Made by a program: the position numbers and the translations under genes | Part shown: one piece after another, positions 11,102-24,700 of the stretch | Layout of the letters: the number at the start of each line of letters is the position of its first letter | Position numbering within the stretch: the first letter of the stretch is position 1 | NCBI RefSeq assembly: GCF_040954835.1 | Contig: NC_090716.1 | Coordinates: forward strand, 16,305,275 to 16,369,274 | Reading direction: 5' to 3' | DNA length: 64,000 nt | Source: Lepisosteus oculatus | Taxonomy: Eukaryota; Chordata; Actinopteri; Semionotiformes; Lepisosteidae | The notes under the pieces: generated by a model | The model's database searches: none | Told to the model about the DNA's origin: nothing | Seen by the model: the letters and a program-made list of their open reading frames with translations, nothing else

Positions 11102-12299
11102 GCTGGTTGAATTCGAATATAGCGAGACAGCTCTGCATTGTTCATCTGCATGATCCTCGCTGTTCGTACGGGCTTTGATCCTGCGCGACTAGAATAGCTA
11201 ATGTTGCGGCCGGAGTTTCACTGGATCTTTTTTTCCCCTTAACATTAATTTAAATACCTTTTTTGTTGTTGTTTTTTTTTAAGATAATTCTGGAAATATT
11301 TTATTCAAGGCTCGTACAACACTGAAAACTATTTTATGTGTGGCTAGAAGGGTGAATGACTGTTATTACACTCCTTTCCAGCTTTCTGTCCTTCCTAATA
11401 AAAGTTTTTCTTCAACTGTAAGCCTGAGAAATAATTTGTTTTTATAATAAATAACAGGTTTTAAAAAACTGACCAAGAATGTTGCTGTATTTTATTTTGA
11501 TCAGAACAAACTCCACTCCATCCACAGGGGTCTGCTGTATCGTTAATCTTGACCAACACGTTTCAGCAGAGAGACTTATTCGCGCGGTGATGCAATTAAG
11601 TCAAACAGTCTGAGTGAAGTATCTCACTCAAGAGCGCGGATTTGGACCCACAACCTTCCAGTTAGGATTTGTCTTCATCTTTTATGCAGACCTTCAGGAA
11701 AATCTAATTGTGTTGAAGTCTAAGATGGAAAAGGATATAGATCTCCCTAGCGGGTCCATAAACATCCTCACTACGCTGAATGGTTCCCGTATACCTTCAC
11801 TAAGTGTGTTGCCTTGACAGTCTCAAACTCAAGGAAGTGAGTTTGGACAATGCTATAATTTATTTCCTAAAGTAATACTAACCATGTGTCATCATTTCGA
11901 TTCAGGAAGCATTTAGTAAATAGTCACTTTTCCTTGAGATTTAAAACCTAAGAAATAACTAGTTCACTGATTATTCCTTTGTTTACACTGACTAAGCTAT
12001 TTTGTGCAATAATCCTTACAGAGGGGAGCAAATTAAATGTTGAAAACAGAAAGTGGCATTGTGTTCCAATGGTGTTTACTTTCTGTTTACCGGAGTACAA
12101 TTAGTCCGTCTGGAGAGCTGTTGGTAAGTGGGGCTGATCCACAACGATCCTCAAGAGCTGTTTCAGCTTGGCTACGGAGTTATGGATCTGTTCCACGCCA
12201 AAGGCAGTGACCTCTGCTGCCGAGAGCTGTTGCAGGACTGGGAAATGTTTTTATTTATTTTTAAAGACATTGGACAGCACAGTGGTGCAGTGAGCTCAA

Positions 12300-12890
12300 G
12301 GAAGTCTCTCACCATCACCACCTGCACGGGGGTACCCCAGGGATGTGTGCTGTGCCCATTGCCTTGCACATTGTACCCCAGTGATTGTGTAAGCAACTAT
12401 GGCAATTGTTCAATTATTAAGTTTGCAGATGATGTTGCCTTGATTGGACTTTTGAATGATGCTGAAAACAGTTACAGACAGGAAAATTCACTGTTTTTAA
12501 ACACAATTAAAAGAAAGGAAATTATAATTGATTTTAGAAATACATTTTCTCTTCTTATAAGTCTTATAAATTGTAAATGGAACTGACAGTGAAACAGTAA
12601 ATAAATATAAATAACTTGGTACTGTTATTAACTGCTAATTGACCTGGACTGCAATATGGACAATAAAGGCAATATTTGGACAATAAGGTTGTATTTTTTA
12701 AGGAGTTTTAAATCAAATTTCTGACAGTTTTATTCAGGGCATTCTAATCTTTTGCATTCAGAGCTGGAAAAGTGCCTTATTCTTGCTGAACAAAAACAAG
12801 TTGAACAAAATGATCAGGACTGGAAGCAAAATTACCGGCGCATTCCTGGACTCAATAAGATGTCTAATGGAGCAACATATTATTATTCGT
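12300..12890 (+). mobile_element. L2/Rex1-like LINE relic (reverse transcriptase fragment)
   Basis: The frame at 12300-12586 reads TGVPQGCVLCPLPCTLY and then KFADDVALIG. These are the RT motif-B region and the FADD catalytic box typical of non-LTR retrotransposons. Downstream, broken frames give KYLGT-like and RLYFLR-like text, as in the RT C-terminus. Stops and frameshifts make it dead. The 5' part is missing. Confidence 0.75.
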
Positions 12891-14828
12891 GCACATAAAA
12901 TCTTACTGTAGATAACCCCTCTCATCCACTCTTTTTAGATAATGTTTTTGTAAATTATTTAAATTACAATCTCTTTTTGTAGCACCTGGCCTAGTAACTT
13001 GTACGACAGGTAAATTAATTTTGAATTGATGAACATTGGTAATAGCTTAACATCAGCAGCATTGATCAACAGATTTTCTTTCCAAAGCATCTTAAATTCA
13101 AATTCAGTTATTGAGACTCAGTCAAAAACAACTGCATCAGTCCTCTCATTCCTCATTAAAGCCTGTCTCTCTCTTGGTTTAATCAGAGGCTTCCTGTACA
13201 TCAACAGGTCTCAGGTGTATGTACAATATGAGGTTATTTCAGTTTTGTAGTGTTCTAAATATGGCCTGTTAATTTTACCAGGTCTGGGTGTTTATACCTA
13301 GCCCGGTAAATTTTGCAAATGGATTTCTGCACAGAGCATTTAAGTAAACAAACACCTGTACATGTTTTTATGACTTTTATGATAATCTCAAGTTTGCTTT
13401 CGGGTCTCAACCACCTTGAGTTACAGGCTCCAGGTTGTCACAACCCTTAACAGCAAAAAGCAGCTTCCTGACAATGGAACGAATTAGTAAACACTTCAAA
13501 TATCAGTCAACAGTCCTCTAACTCAAGTGTAACCTGTTAAGAAATACAGCATCCTTATAGGGCTTTAATCTGTTACAAAGACATCTAAATATTTCTTCTT
13601 TTGTAAAGGCTAGAAAACTAGTTCATAAAACATTGGTATGAAAAAGTACAAATACAAAAGTTTTTTGTGACTGATATTTTCTTCGGATAGAGGCTGGGGA
13701 AGCCTTACTTTTAGAAGGTGTTCTTTCATAAATAATGATTTTACCACTTGTGAAGCTGCTACCCTAAAGCTCAGCATCCTATAACTGGAACATGTAATTT
13801 GGTATACACCAGCTATAAAAATATCCCCCTCATCTGCACAACATATCCTTCACTGCAGCCACTACAAAGTGTGGAGCAGAAGGCGAAGCTATCATTCTGA
13901 AATATGTGGCAATTTTTAGGTACTGAACAGCATACTTTCCCAATTAATTATGGGCTACTGCTTCCCCACCCTCATGCTATCCCAGTGCTTTCATTAGAAC
14001 ATCTTGAAAGGCACGTGCTGTGTAGAGCACATGGAGAAGAGCCCTGTGTCTTATTGCATGAATCTTTACAGAAGATGTTTGGCAAATTCATTGTGAATTT
14101 ACAGCTACATAAACATTAGTTAACAATCATCAGTTTCTACTCTCACTATCTGATTGGTAGTATATCAATAACAAATCAGATTTGCAAACAAATGTTGGAT
14201 GGTAAGATTTGGTCTCAGTAGTAGCTCAACCAGAGAAGATGCTCATTGAATACTACGCTGGTTCAAGCATGTGTCCCTGTCATGTACAGTAGCTGTGTCT
14301 CCTCCGATAGTAGTGCCCAGCTGACTCTCTTCAGCAGGGGTGCCTGGGAGTTCTGTGACTGGCTGAGGGCCTGTGAGCTCTGGCTGTACAGGTGTGAGAT
14401 TTTGTGGTTTTGAGATGATTCATTTTTTATTCTAAACTGGAATAACAATAATCTGTAGAAACGATTGTCAATTCCTATATTTTAAATAAGATCACAGGAT
14501 TTTAGTAATAGATTGCATTATAACATACTTGAAAGCCTTTTTTCTTTTTATGTACATTGAATCAAATGGGCTAGACTAGAGAAGCTCAGTTCTTTACATC
14601 CTGGACTAAGCAAAAGTCCAGCTCCCGATATTGGGAATAATGTAACTTGCAAGGCAGTTACTTCAGGTCCTTTTCTTTCTTTTAAATTTTGCAAACTTGT
14701 GAGGATGTCTTTCATATCTGAAAGTACAGTATGCAGGTCTTTCTACAGCCTTTCTTAATCTCTTCCTTTGGAAAGGTCCAGGGCAAATTTATCTGGCATT
14801 TTTCTATGCTTTGTCTACCACAATACTA

Positions 14829-14890
14829 CACCATCCATCCATTTCCTTACTGCTTTATCCAATACTGGTTCATGGGAGTCATGGACATGT
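14829..14890 (-). repeat. SINE tail fragment
   Basis: 'catccatccatttccttactgctttatccaatactggttcatggg' is the reverse complement of the 3' end of the common SINE ('ggataaagcggttagaaaatggatgg'). Confidence 0.6.
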
Positions 14891-15930
14891 TTCAAGAGTC
14901 TTCAGTCATATCCTTAAATACCCAGAGTGAGAGATAATTTGGAGAGCAGCCTGTAGCGAATGCAAAACAGAGAAGTGCCAAGGTCCGTCAGTGAAGAACT
15001 GCATGCCCAGCGTGTGTCTCTCCCACACATTTCGCCCTGTCCTTTCCTCTCCTTCTGGCATGTTTCTAACCAAAACACTTCCAAGGGCTCTTCTCCGAAC
15101 CCTGGACCCGCCACCGGTCTGTTGCAAACCCTGCATTTAGCATCAGCGTTCTGCTGGACGGAGGTGGGAGGCCTCTGAATGTGAAGGCATTTCCATCAGA
15201 TTTAGACCAAATCTACTGGTTCATCTGGGCCTTTGAAGACGTAGTCAGAGCAGATCACATACACGAACATAAAGAACTGGATTGGAAATAAAATTGACGA
15301 ATAAGACATTAACTGCTACTTGAAAGACTGTTTCAAAAGTGTCACTAAACTGAGCTGTGTGGAAGATCCATTCTTCATAAACTACTTAAGGACCTGCTTC
15401 ACTCATCAGTTTTCATTTCCCGAGTTGCATGTGTTCTTTCCCATTACAGTGCTGTGCAGTCTTAGCTATTACTGTAGCCCACTGCTCCAACTAGGACTGA
15501 TATTTTTATGTGCCTCAATTATAGCTTACTCTTCCAGCTTTCTATTTTCTTCAAGCAACAAAGTAGTTCCATATGTGCTTGTGTAAAGATTACAGGCTGG
15601 GTCAGTTTTACCCATCTGAAAGGAGATGGGAGTAGGCCTTTCCTTCCTAAACTATCTATATGCATTGAAGGAGAAACTCACCCATTTCTAACAAGCTGGT
15701 TGTTGAACAGTCTTGTTTTCAGAGAGGCCCTGATTTGAATCGGTTTGCAGGATTAAATATACAGGGGGTTCACTCTTTGCACTTGTTTAAAGTGTGGCAG
15801 TTATCCGTTTTGTGGAATAGACAATTCTCGTGTGTCTCTGTATTAGAAATTGTGCATGAAGTCAGAGTGAAAGAAAATGGAAAAAATGGAAAAAAACGTC
15901 TTCACGATCAGTGCAAGTGTTAAACTTTAT

Positions 15931-15946
15931 CCCCTAGAGGGCGCTG
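15931..15946 (+). promoter_or_regulatory. CTCF-like motif, forward
   Basis: CCCCTAGAGGGCGCTG matches the vertebrate CTCF core CCASYAGRKGGCRS at all but one position. It lies 2.7 kb upstream of the Ldh_2 gene promoter. Motif only; occupancy is unknown. Confidence 0.5.
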
Positions 15947-16286
15947 CAAATCTTCACACGTGTTTCATACTAAACGGTAACAAGACGTCACCGAAAATGT
16001 TTTAGTGCGCACTTTTTAGTTTTATTGGCTTCAGTCCTGGTTCTGGGAATCACAGTAGCTATGTCATTAAAATGTATTTTTAAAGCTAGTTTGACTTTTG
16101 GAAGAAATGAAATATTAAGGGTTACGATTAAAAAGTTTATCATGTGAATTGTGAACATACTGTACCACTACAACTGCGGCAGTAACATTAGCACCTTGTA
16201 GCCTGATCTCATTAGATCTCAGAAGCAAAGGAAAACTGGACCTCAACAGCACTGGGGCAGTGGACCTGTAGGTGATGCTCTTCTGT

Positions 16287-16565
16287 CTGGAACATCCATC
16301 CATTTTCTAACCGCTTCTTCCAAATCAGGGTAGTGGGGCAGACAGAGTCTGTCCTGGCAGGCAACAGAGGCAAGGCAGGATACAGCCTGGGTGGGACGCC
16401 AGGCCATCGCAGGACATACACAGACACAATCACACACACAGTTCAACCATTGCTGATTTTCCCAGAAGCCACTTAACCTACTAGTACTGTACATATATGA
16501 TCTGTGGGAGGAAACTGGAGCACCCAGAGGAGACCCATGCGTAAATCAGCCAGGTGACTGCAGCA
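16287..16565 (-). repeat. tRNA-derived SINE, reverse orientation
   Basis: It begins 'catccatccattttctaaccgcttcttccaaatcaggg'. It then has the 'gcaaggcaggatacagcctgggtgggacgccaggccatcgcaggacatacac' segment and 'gatctgtgggaggaaactggagcacccagaggagaccc'. This is the family order read from tail to head. Confidence 0.75.
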
Positions 16566-16659
16566 CTACTCTGAGTGAAGAAGGTGCTCTTCTTGATAGG
16601 AGCAGGGTCTGGGGATCCTTTGGGTTGACATGTCCCGTAGAAAGGCACCTGCTTACACC

Positions 16660-16760
16660 CAAAGAAGTTGTGTTTCCTTTCTTCTTTTTTCAGCAGGAAA
16701 TAAACCTATTACTTGTTTCTTTGCAGCCTACACAGCAGCTACCTACCTGAACTACAAGTC
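16660..16760 (+). repeat. Dispersed repeat ('ttcagcaggaataaacc' family)
   Basis: Shares 'gtgtttcctttctt...ttcagcagg(a)aataaacctatta cttgtt.ctttgcagcc' with copies near 56101-56205, 35555-35630, 52865-52930 and, inverted, 31640-31775 and 56054-56100. Class unknown. Confidence 0.5.
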
Positions 16761-18582
16761 AAGTCCTATGGAAATATTATTAGCTGTAAATAGTAACTTA
16801 ATCTAAGGATCTCATTTAGGCATTTTGCTGTAATCATATGTTACCTGCTTAAACAGGCTAGATAGCCTTCCAATTGAACACAACATGTATAACATATTTT
16901 CAGGAACTATGGGATATATATGCGTTAATTGCTAACATACTAATTCTAATAATAATATTTGCTAATCAGTATCTACTGGGCTTTTGGAGAAATTATGCAT
17001 TGTTATTAAGGGTAGTTACAATTTGTGGGGAATTGAAGGAACAGTGTCCTTAATTATTTCTCACATTGACATTTACTTTCATATCAACAATACTGACAAT
17101 GTAGGAGCGTCTGAATAATGAACAAGAACAGAACAAGTGTTTAATCTAATACCAGGCATGTCGCAGACAGCATTGAAGCAACTGGATATAAATGTGCACT
17201 GATTCACTCCTCAACTGGATCCACCCGTATATACCTGAAGATCCGCTCCACAGTCTTTGCATGTTGCAGACAAGAGGTAAACTGCAGCTGTCCAACAGCT
17301 GTCTGTGGTTGGGTTCCTGCCTACCTTTCTGCTCTGACTCTGGATTTGTATTATACATTCAATCATTGGCAATGATTTACATGAATATTTTCTATGATTT
17401 ACATGAATATTAAGGTCTGAAATAGCAGCAAGATGCACATTTAAAACGTGTTTGTGTTTGAGAACAAAATTCAAATAAGTTATGTCTGTTTCTACTACTA
17501 TATAAATTGCTCTGTACCTGGGGATAGGCTACAATTGTGTTCCATAACATGATCACTGTCATGGAAAATCCCATGATTCCTTGTGTGCCAACCAGATGGA
17601 AAGCAGTTTAGACCAGTGGGAATTTATTTTCCTTTTTGCTTATCTTTTTGCAAGTGCAAGTGCAGTTTGCTTTAATTAAAAGTCGCTTTGATCAATTGTA
17701 CATACAGAGGTGAGACAGGGTTTGAGAACAAAGATCTGTCATCATCTGACTATCATTTTTTCTCAGTTTCTCAAGCAAAAGATTCAACTGGGAATTCCCA
17801 GTGAAAATATTGTATAATTACCTGTATAGTGGTGTAATTTATAGTGGTGTGTAAACATTTGACAGCCGCAGTCTTCCAGAGGTTTATAACCAGTCAATGG
17901 GAACTTGTCATCCAGAGAGACTGTGAATTTGTCATAGATGGGTCACAAATTGAGCTTATCTACACCTCAGAAAACACAATAAGTGCTTGATTCATTAGAG
18001 GCATGGTTTGTGATTGTCAGTTTCGTAGACATGGTGATTGAGTAACATGGACAGTCTGCAGCTGACTGTAACAATAAAGCTGAAGAGGTGAAGAAATTAA
18101 GAAAACAGAGAAAAATGAAGGAAATCTCCTTGGGACAGCGGCTGATATTTTATTATCTAGTTATGTGTGCAAGAGATATTTGCGCAAACAAAACTGCTTT
18201 TGAAGTATTATAGAGTTGCAGTTGTTATGATAAAAAGCAATTCTAATTTAATATGCTTTGATGTGGTACAGTCACTTTATTTTTCTTGTCTAAATGTTAT
18301 GCAATATGGCAATAATCGTTTTAGAAATAGGTGAATGCAGAATAAAATCTGATGGGAATAAGGGAAATATTATCTTTGAAGAATTTATTCATGTCTGACC
18401 TTGTCATTTTATTATCCAAAAGGGTTTGTTTTTTAAACTACAACGGTAAAAAGCAGCACAGAAGGTCCATTAAAAATATTTATGTAGCAGAACAAAGTTC
18501 ACCGAATTCGGTGGCCTTGTGACCTCCCTCTTTTTTCCGGAAAGTACCGATGGTGCTCAATTAGTGCTCGACTGGTCGCTTT

Positions 18583-18588
18583 TATAAA
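18583..18588 (+). promoter_or_regulatory. TATA box of the Ldh_2-family gene
   Basis: TATAAA lies 135 bases before the ATG, implying a start near 18612. Just upstream, at 18536-18543, TTCCGGAA is a palindromic ETS-type site. The stretch has higher CpG content than its surroundings, which continues to about 19310. Confidence 0.55.
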
Positions 18589-18717
18589 TGGTGTAAAACC
18601 CGGCGGACTTGTCAGTACTCTGGGTGTTTCCAAAGAGCGCTGCTCCACCGCCGATTCCTGTGCTCCCATTTGCTAACGCTACCTGTAACTGTGCAACACC
18701 TAGCCGACGCTGCCAGA

Positions 18718-18725
18718 ATGAGCAG
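18718..18725 (+). CDS. Ldh_2 gene coding exon 1 (8 nt)
   Basis: ATGAGCAG followed by gtaaca. It supplies M, S and two bases of an Arg codon completed by the first base of exon 2, giving [16 protein letters not shown] chose it because it is preceded by a TATA box and an ATG-free leader, its phase fits, and family proteins start a few residues before the 'V..FI..C' helix. The donor is moderate. A transcript would settle it. Confidence 0.65.
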
Positions 18726-21700
18726 GTAACACCTCTCAACCATTATACAGTATATCCTGCCATTCGTCTTCTTCTTAATATTATTATTTCTTGTTGCCTG
18801 TAACTAAAGGAAAATATTATGACAAAAGTAGTTGAAATGTTATGATAGAACTGTGGCATACACAGAAGGCACTGTAGTATTTTAGAAGCAATCTGCGTTA
18901 TCTATAAATGTCATTAAATGTATTCACTGACATTATTACTTACAATAACATCACAGTGTTGCCGCTCTCTTTTTAAAATATACTGTACGGCTGTTCAGTA
19001 CGTTGACATACTGTCAGGGTAAACTACCCGTTACTATTCCATTGCCTTTTTTAAGTTTAGGCAGGTGTGCAGATTAATTGCGCCTGTACGCGCGTCCTCT
19101 TCTCTTCAATTTTTTGTCTATGAAATTATTGATTTGACCACCGAAGTCGGAAATTGCTTTTCTTGTACCCCACTGTCGGAATTTAAGAAGCAAATGCTCT
19201 CAGGCGCTTGGGAATCTCTCTCAAAGCACCAGGGTCGCCTGTCCTGCGTCAGAGCCGATTCGCGGACTGGGGTCATTAAGGTGTTTGTGACTAAAACACC
19301 GCCCGTGCTTTAAAGGTGAGCAAGGGCTGTTAATCCTTACAGTACCTCGCTACAGTAATAATTATGTCTTTGTTTAGAGGTTCAAATAGAAAAATGTTAT
19401 GTAGTTTACATGAAATGAAGGGGAATAATCCTTACTCAAATTTATGAAGAAATATACAATCTCAGGGATGAGGTAATTGATATCGATATTGGTATTTTTG
19501 AGAGGAGATGACTTTAAAACCAGCGTCCCTGAGACGATGCCACTTGAAGTCACCATCTTGGCTCAAACCAAGGACAAAGTGTGGCCTTGAGCCAAGATGG
19601 CTGTTGCGTGTGGAGCACTTTTGAAGCAGGTTTGAATTAAACACACCATGGCTTCAAGTGTGAGGTGCACAGGGAAAAGTGCGTGGAGCCTCACATTAGA
19701 GGTAAGAGCTGCTGGGACAGCCTGTCCTGGAATTAGGCATGCTCCTGTGTCAACTGGGAGGCTTATGAAAGAGCAGCCAGGAGTGTGTGAGACAGTCTGT
19801 CTGAATCTTGAGGTCAGTTGGCAAAGGAGCTGCTGTTGTGTTGAGGCACCAGAGTTTGGTCTGGAGGAGTTATCCTGACCAGCTGGGACTGTGAGTGGGA
19901 GACTCTCCCAGAGTGAGGCGGACAGGGCTGTGAGACTCTGAAAGCTGCGCGTTGGCTCGAGAGGAAAGGGATGCTGTAGCTGGAGGCCCCACAAACACTG
20001 GACTGAAGAGCTGCACGGTGGCTTCACCTGGCTGACCCAATCGCCAGGCAAGGTGAGGCGCTGAGGGGGTAACAGGCCTGGGGGACTCGACGAGAATTGT
20101 GAAGAACAAGTAAGAGCTGTAAATACAGAGGTCCAGAGAGGGACATGGAGCATCCTGAGGGGGGCAACAGGAGAACAAGACACAGCGGAAAGTTAGGCCC
20201 GGTTTTCCAGGACCGGGATCAATGCAAGACCTGTTACCCTGGAGGGGGTCAGTAAAGAGTTGTAACCTAACACCAGTTGAGTGTTGGGCCACTATCAATG
20301 CTCAGGAGGTCATGGGTGTAAGATACAGTGGGTCATGTGACTTGCTGGCCGCAAGCATTTTCATACCCACATCATCCCTCAATGGCAAATTACAAAGCCT
20401 GTGTTGATGGGGGCTTTGCCTGCCAGCTGCCTTTTACTTTTACCCAGGGGAACCCTGCCGATAAGTCCATGGGTGGACCCCTGGTGTGGCAGGTGGGTTG
20501 ATGTTCTGCTTTATTCCAAGTGTTGGACTGGAAGACATGTGTCCTGTTTTCATGTTTTAGGAATCATGTTTGGGTTTTGTCTGTTCATCAGCAGTGGTGG
20601 AACATAATATACTTGCAGGCATCCCAGACTGGTACATACTTCCCCCAGCATGTCTGAAATCCATGTGAGAGCTGAACACAGCTAAAACTTGTAGAATAAA
20701 GGCAAACAGGTGCTTTCTAATGCATCTGAATCTATCTCTCTGGGATTTGTTTCTTTTTGTAGTGTCTTACCAGAAATCATAAACAGAACCTTCTAATGAG
20801 AAAGAAAGGAGCAGCATATAATTTTAAAACCAGCAAGCTGACATGGGCAAAGGTCCAGGCCTCTGGAAAAACTTCTTATGTTTCTGTTAACTCAGTTCAT
20901 CTCCAAGCTGACATTTAAATGAAAAAATATCAAATCATATCAAACATCTGCTGATAACCTCCCTCCCAGTCCTAATCTTTGGTCCAATGCTCACTGTTTG
21001 TAAGTCTACTTTGACTTCCTTCACATGTAGAAGATGTGCACAGTAAACAAGTTCTTGTTAGTATATTATACAGAGTGTTAAGAAATGTAGATGTTAGATA
21101 CATGCGCAGGTGCGGGTTGGATCTAACCTGATTTAGTGGGTGTGGACAACAGAGTGTGAAGTGCTGTAACGTTTGATTGAGCAAGTGTTAAGTCTTCTTT
21201 ATGAACATATCAACCCTCTTAAAGTGGCAGCTGTATTATATATCCAATATCATTTAAAAACCTCATACTTGTTCCTCATACTGCACTGATGGACAGTCCT
21301 GATTCCTGAAACACCAGTGTGTCTGCAAATTTTCATTCCAAGTTCTTAATGAGAAAAATCAACTGCTTCTTCTTCTTCTTATTATTATTATTGGATTGTT
21401 CACTATAAGAGCTCTTCGGCTGCTGGCGCTGGGAAGATGACTAGCAAACCCGCAGACACATCAGTTCTCCAGAACCAGGACTGTCCGTCCCTCAGCTGTC
21501 TCAGTGTGTTTCTATGTGCATATTGTGAGGATTGTCCCCAGCCCTAGAAACAGGTTAACTTCGTCACTGCAGTTGTTACCTAGCAATATCTCGTCAGCCA
21601 CACAATTAGAATTAATTTCCTCCCACTGGAACGGTGGTTGTTTTCAGAACAGGTCACGGAATGTCCCCTGTATGTGGTGCCAATCAAACTGTGAGTGGCT

Positions 21701-24700
21701 GTAATCCACACAAAGTATTGCTTGGATAAAGGATTTTGGACTCCCTGCCAGAACAATGTCACAAGTGTGCTACTCCAATTTGCCTTGCTGACTGGCACAG
21801 TATTGGGAAGCCTGTTCCCCAGCTGTTGCAGTTCTCTGGGATTGTATAAATAGATGCCAAGTTTCTTTAGCTAGAAACATTCAAGAACTAGTCCAGTTTG
21901 TAGCCTTCAGAGAAATCTTATGAGCATGTTTACACCCTTTGGATTTGGATATTCGACGACTTCTTTCTGCTTTTCAATATAGAATTAAAATTTAAATATT
22001 TACCTTGTAAATATCAAATTTATATCCGTAACGTGACCTACAGGTGTAGATTGTAGCACCTTTTCAATCTCTTTAAATAAAGATTTACCAGATTTAATTG
22101 AAAGGATTTAATCTCTTGTAAATGACCAGTTGTAAATTGGTAATTATGGAGATTAAGGGAATTAAGGTAATTGCCCAGGCTATTCTGTTGGTTTCGATGT
22201 CTCCTGTTTCATTTCACACAACAGGAGGGATGACTCAGATTGTTTTATATAAGGACATGCACCTGGCAGGAACTGGCTTTCTGGGTGTTATTACTTTTTA
22301 ACTTGCCTCTATATATCCTGACAAAATCTAAGGTCAGAGTGGTGTTGTGTTGTAATTTAAAATGGTCATATTGCTCAATGTCATTTTCCTAATTTTGATC
22401 AAGGACAAAAGAAAAGTTTTCAGAATACATGCTTTCCAAAAGGCTTGATATGTTGAACTCCTGCATGTCTGAAAATTATTTAAGTGCTATTTTTTTGTGC
22501 TTGACAATGAAACAGCTGACAACATTACAAAGGCAGTGGGGTCTTTATTCTGGTTTGAAGAGATCTAGTCAAGAAACTTCCAGGCCTGATGCAGTGGAAC
22601 ACAAAAGAGACACAAATCTTTTGAATTCATATGCTGCTCTGTCATGAAATCGAAACATGAGAGTTCTGAGCCTTGAAATGACAATTTAAATACTTAAAAA
22701 TATTTGAATGTGACTTTGACAGTCTTTGTGCAGAGGCAGGGGTCTTCAGGGTGCAGACTTCAGCACCTCTTTTTTGTGTGTTCTTTGTTTCATCCTCAGA
22801 TGCATTTCTACTCTAAAGGAAAAAATATAAATGTCCTTTTACACAAATATGACTGCACCTGCCTAAATTCCAGCAAACTCTTTAGATACACTGCAGTTTG
22901 TTAGGTACAAAACAGCATTGGGCTGACTGTTTTTTTTTAAAGTACAATAGTCTGCCTTGCTGACTAATTGTAGTGTCCCAATTCTCCATCTCTCTCTGAG
23001 TCGGTATTGAAGAGGATAGCTTTCAGATCAGTTCAAAATTAAAATGGCTGACAGAGCACTCTGATACTTCTGAACAGAAATAGATGGATTGTCACCCTAG
23101 TGCATTTTAGTGTGCACCTCAAAGAGAAGAAGGGAGTTTTGTATTTATTGCCTGATCCTTCTGGCATTTTCCCAGCTAGTCTGTTGTGAAAATCTGGCTC
23201 AGCTGCTGCCATTGTGTGGAGATCTAGTCTGTTGTCAGACTCAGATCAGAGCCTGGAGAGCTGGGAATGATTCAGTTTCTCTTGACTGAGGCTGTGGTGG
23301 AAATATCAGTGCTCCTTCAAGTCCTCAGCAGTTTGTCACACGACATTTGGTACAAGCCTTTTCTAAAGCAAACCGGGACGGGGTGTGTGAAGATGGGAGG
23401 GAGGATATTTTGTTTAATATGAAGCGTGCTGCAAAAATCAGACTTTAGTAATAGTTTCCAGAGTGGGGCTTTAGTGGGCAGCAGAGGGCTGTGGTGGGTG
23501 GTGCTGTTGCCTGGCAGCTACAAGACCCTGTGTTCAGATTCAGGCTTGGGTGCTCTTCAGTGTGGAGGCCTCATGTCCCCACGTTGCTCCTATGGGTTTT
23601 CATCCGGCAGCTCTGGCTTTTCGCCACCTCCCACATGGCAGGTGGGTTGTGCCAGCTTCTTTAAAGAGAGGCTCCAGGCCGATCTGGTCCCCAGACGCCA
23701 GACTCATTACTCTGCTCCATCAGGAGAGCTGGGGCTCCTCTGCCCTACACCCAGAAATGGGTCTGTGTCTAACACAACAGAGAGAGTTCAGTGTACAGCT
23801 TGCCAGGGTACGCTGTGGCTCCCCCGTGACCTGTGCTGGATAAATGAAGAAAATGGATGGAAAGAGTTAAGTGTGTAAATCTTTAAAGACTATGAACCAC
23901 ACAGGGTAACTGATACCTGCAGAAATGCATAAGGACCATACACTGTTTTTGTCATAATATTCAGGTGAGTGAAACATACTGAAACTAGCCATCCCTGTTT
24001 CCGCTGTAGTGCATAGTGCAACACATTTAATCCATTAAGTAATGTTCCAGTTCTGCTCTTTTAGTCTGCTGAATATAAGTGAATACCACAGAAAAGAAAA
24101 TGCAATTTAATGTATTAAAAGGCATAACTATTTACATCAAATTACAGATTAGTTTTAATTTGATTGAATTTCTAGGATCAGTCCTGGGAGTGTCTTTATT
24201 TTCCTAGAATAGACACTATAATTTACTACATATTTTAAATCCTGATTGTTTTACAGTGCAATTAATACTGAAAAAAGGTTAACAGGTTCTAAAGTATTTC
24301 CAAGTGCAAAGTGAAAATTAAGGTACTAGTAAGGCATTTAGTTTATGACATACATATTGTCAATGATTCACAGAGAAATAAAATTAATAGAAAATTAATT
24401 TTAATCTCATAACAATTCAACATTTTTTCATAGAAATTTAAATAGTTTAAAAATGATAAAATGTGCTAATATCTGTCTTTGTTACTGCTACTGGACATTG
24501 TCCCTAACAACAAATGTCAGGAAAAATGCTCAGTGTCACTTCTCTTATAATGAGTCTGTGGGTATTCTGGTAGTGGCAAACCTGCTAAATTGCTCTCACT
24601 GATTCAAACAGTGAAGGGCAAAGCAGTAGAACATTACTCAAAAAAACAAAACAATCAAACAAACAAACAAACAAACAAAAAACAAGAAGTAAATAACTGG

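Larger units (their letters stand above)
11125..18570. other. Intergenic region between the ifitm5-like and Ldh_2 genes
   Basis: No supported gene. Contents: a LINE reverse-transcriptase relic (12300-12890), SINE fragments (14829-14890, 16287-16565), a dispersed repeat at 16660-16760, and a CTCF-like motif at 15931-15946. Remaining open frames are under 90 codons and without recognisable domains. Confidence 0.6.

Noticed and set aside
19563-20298. Overlapping 206- and 142-codon minus-strand frames
   Set aside because: They come from a purine-rich + strand block. Pro/Ser/Leu-rich low-complexity translations without conserved motifs.
23426-23878. 150-codon frame
   Set aside because: Lies over a diverged SINE.
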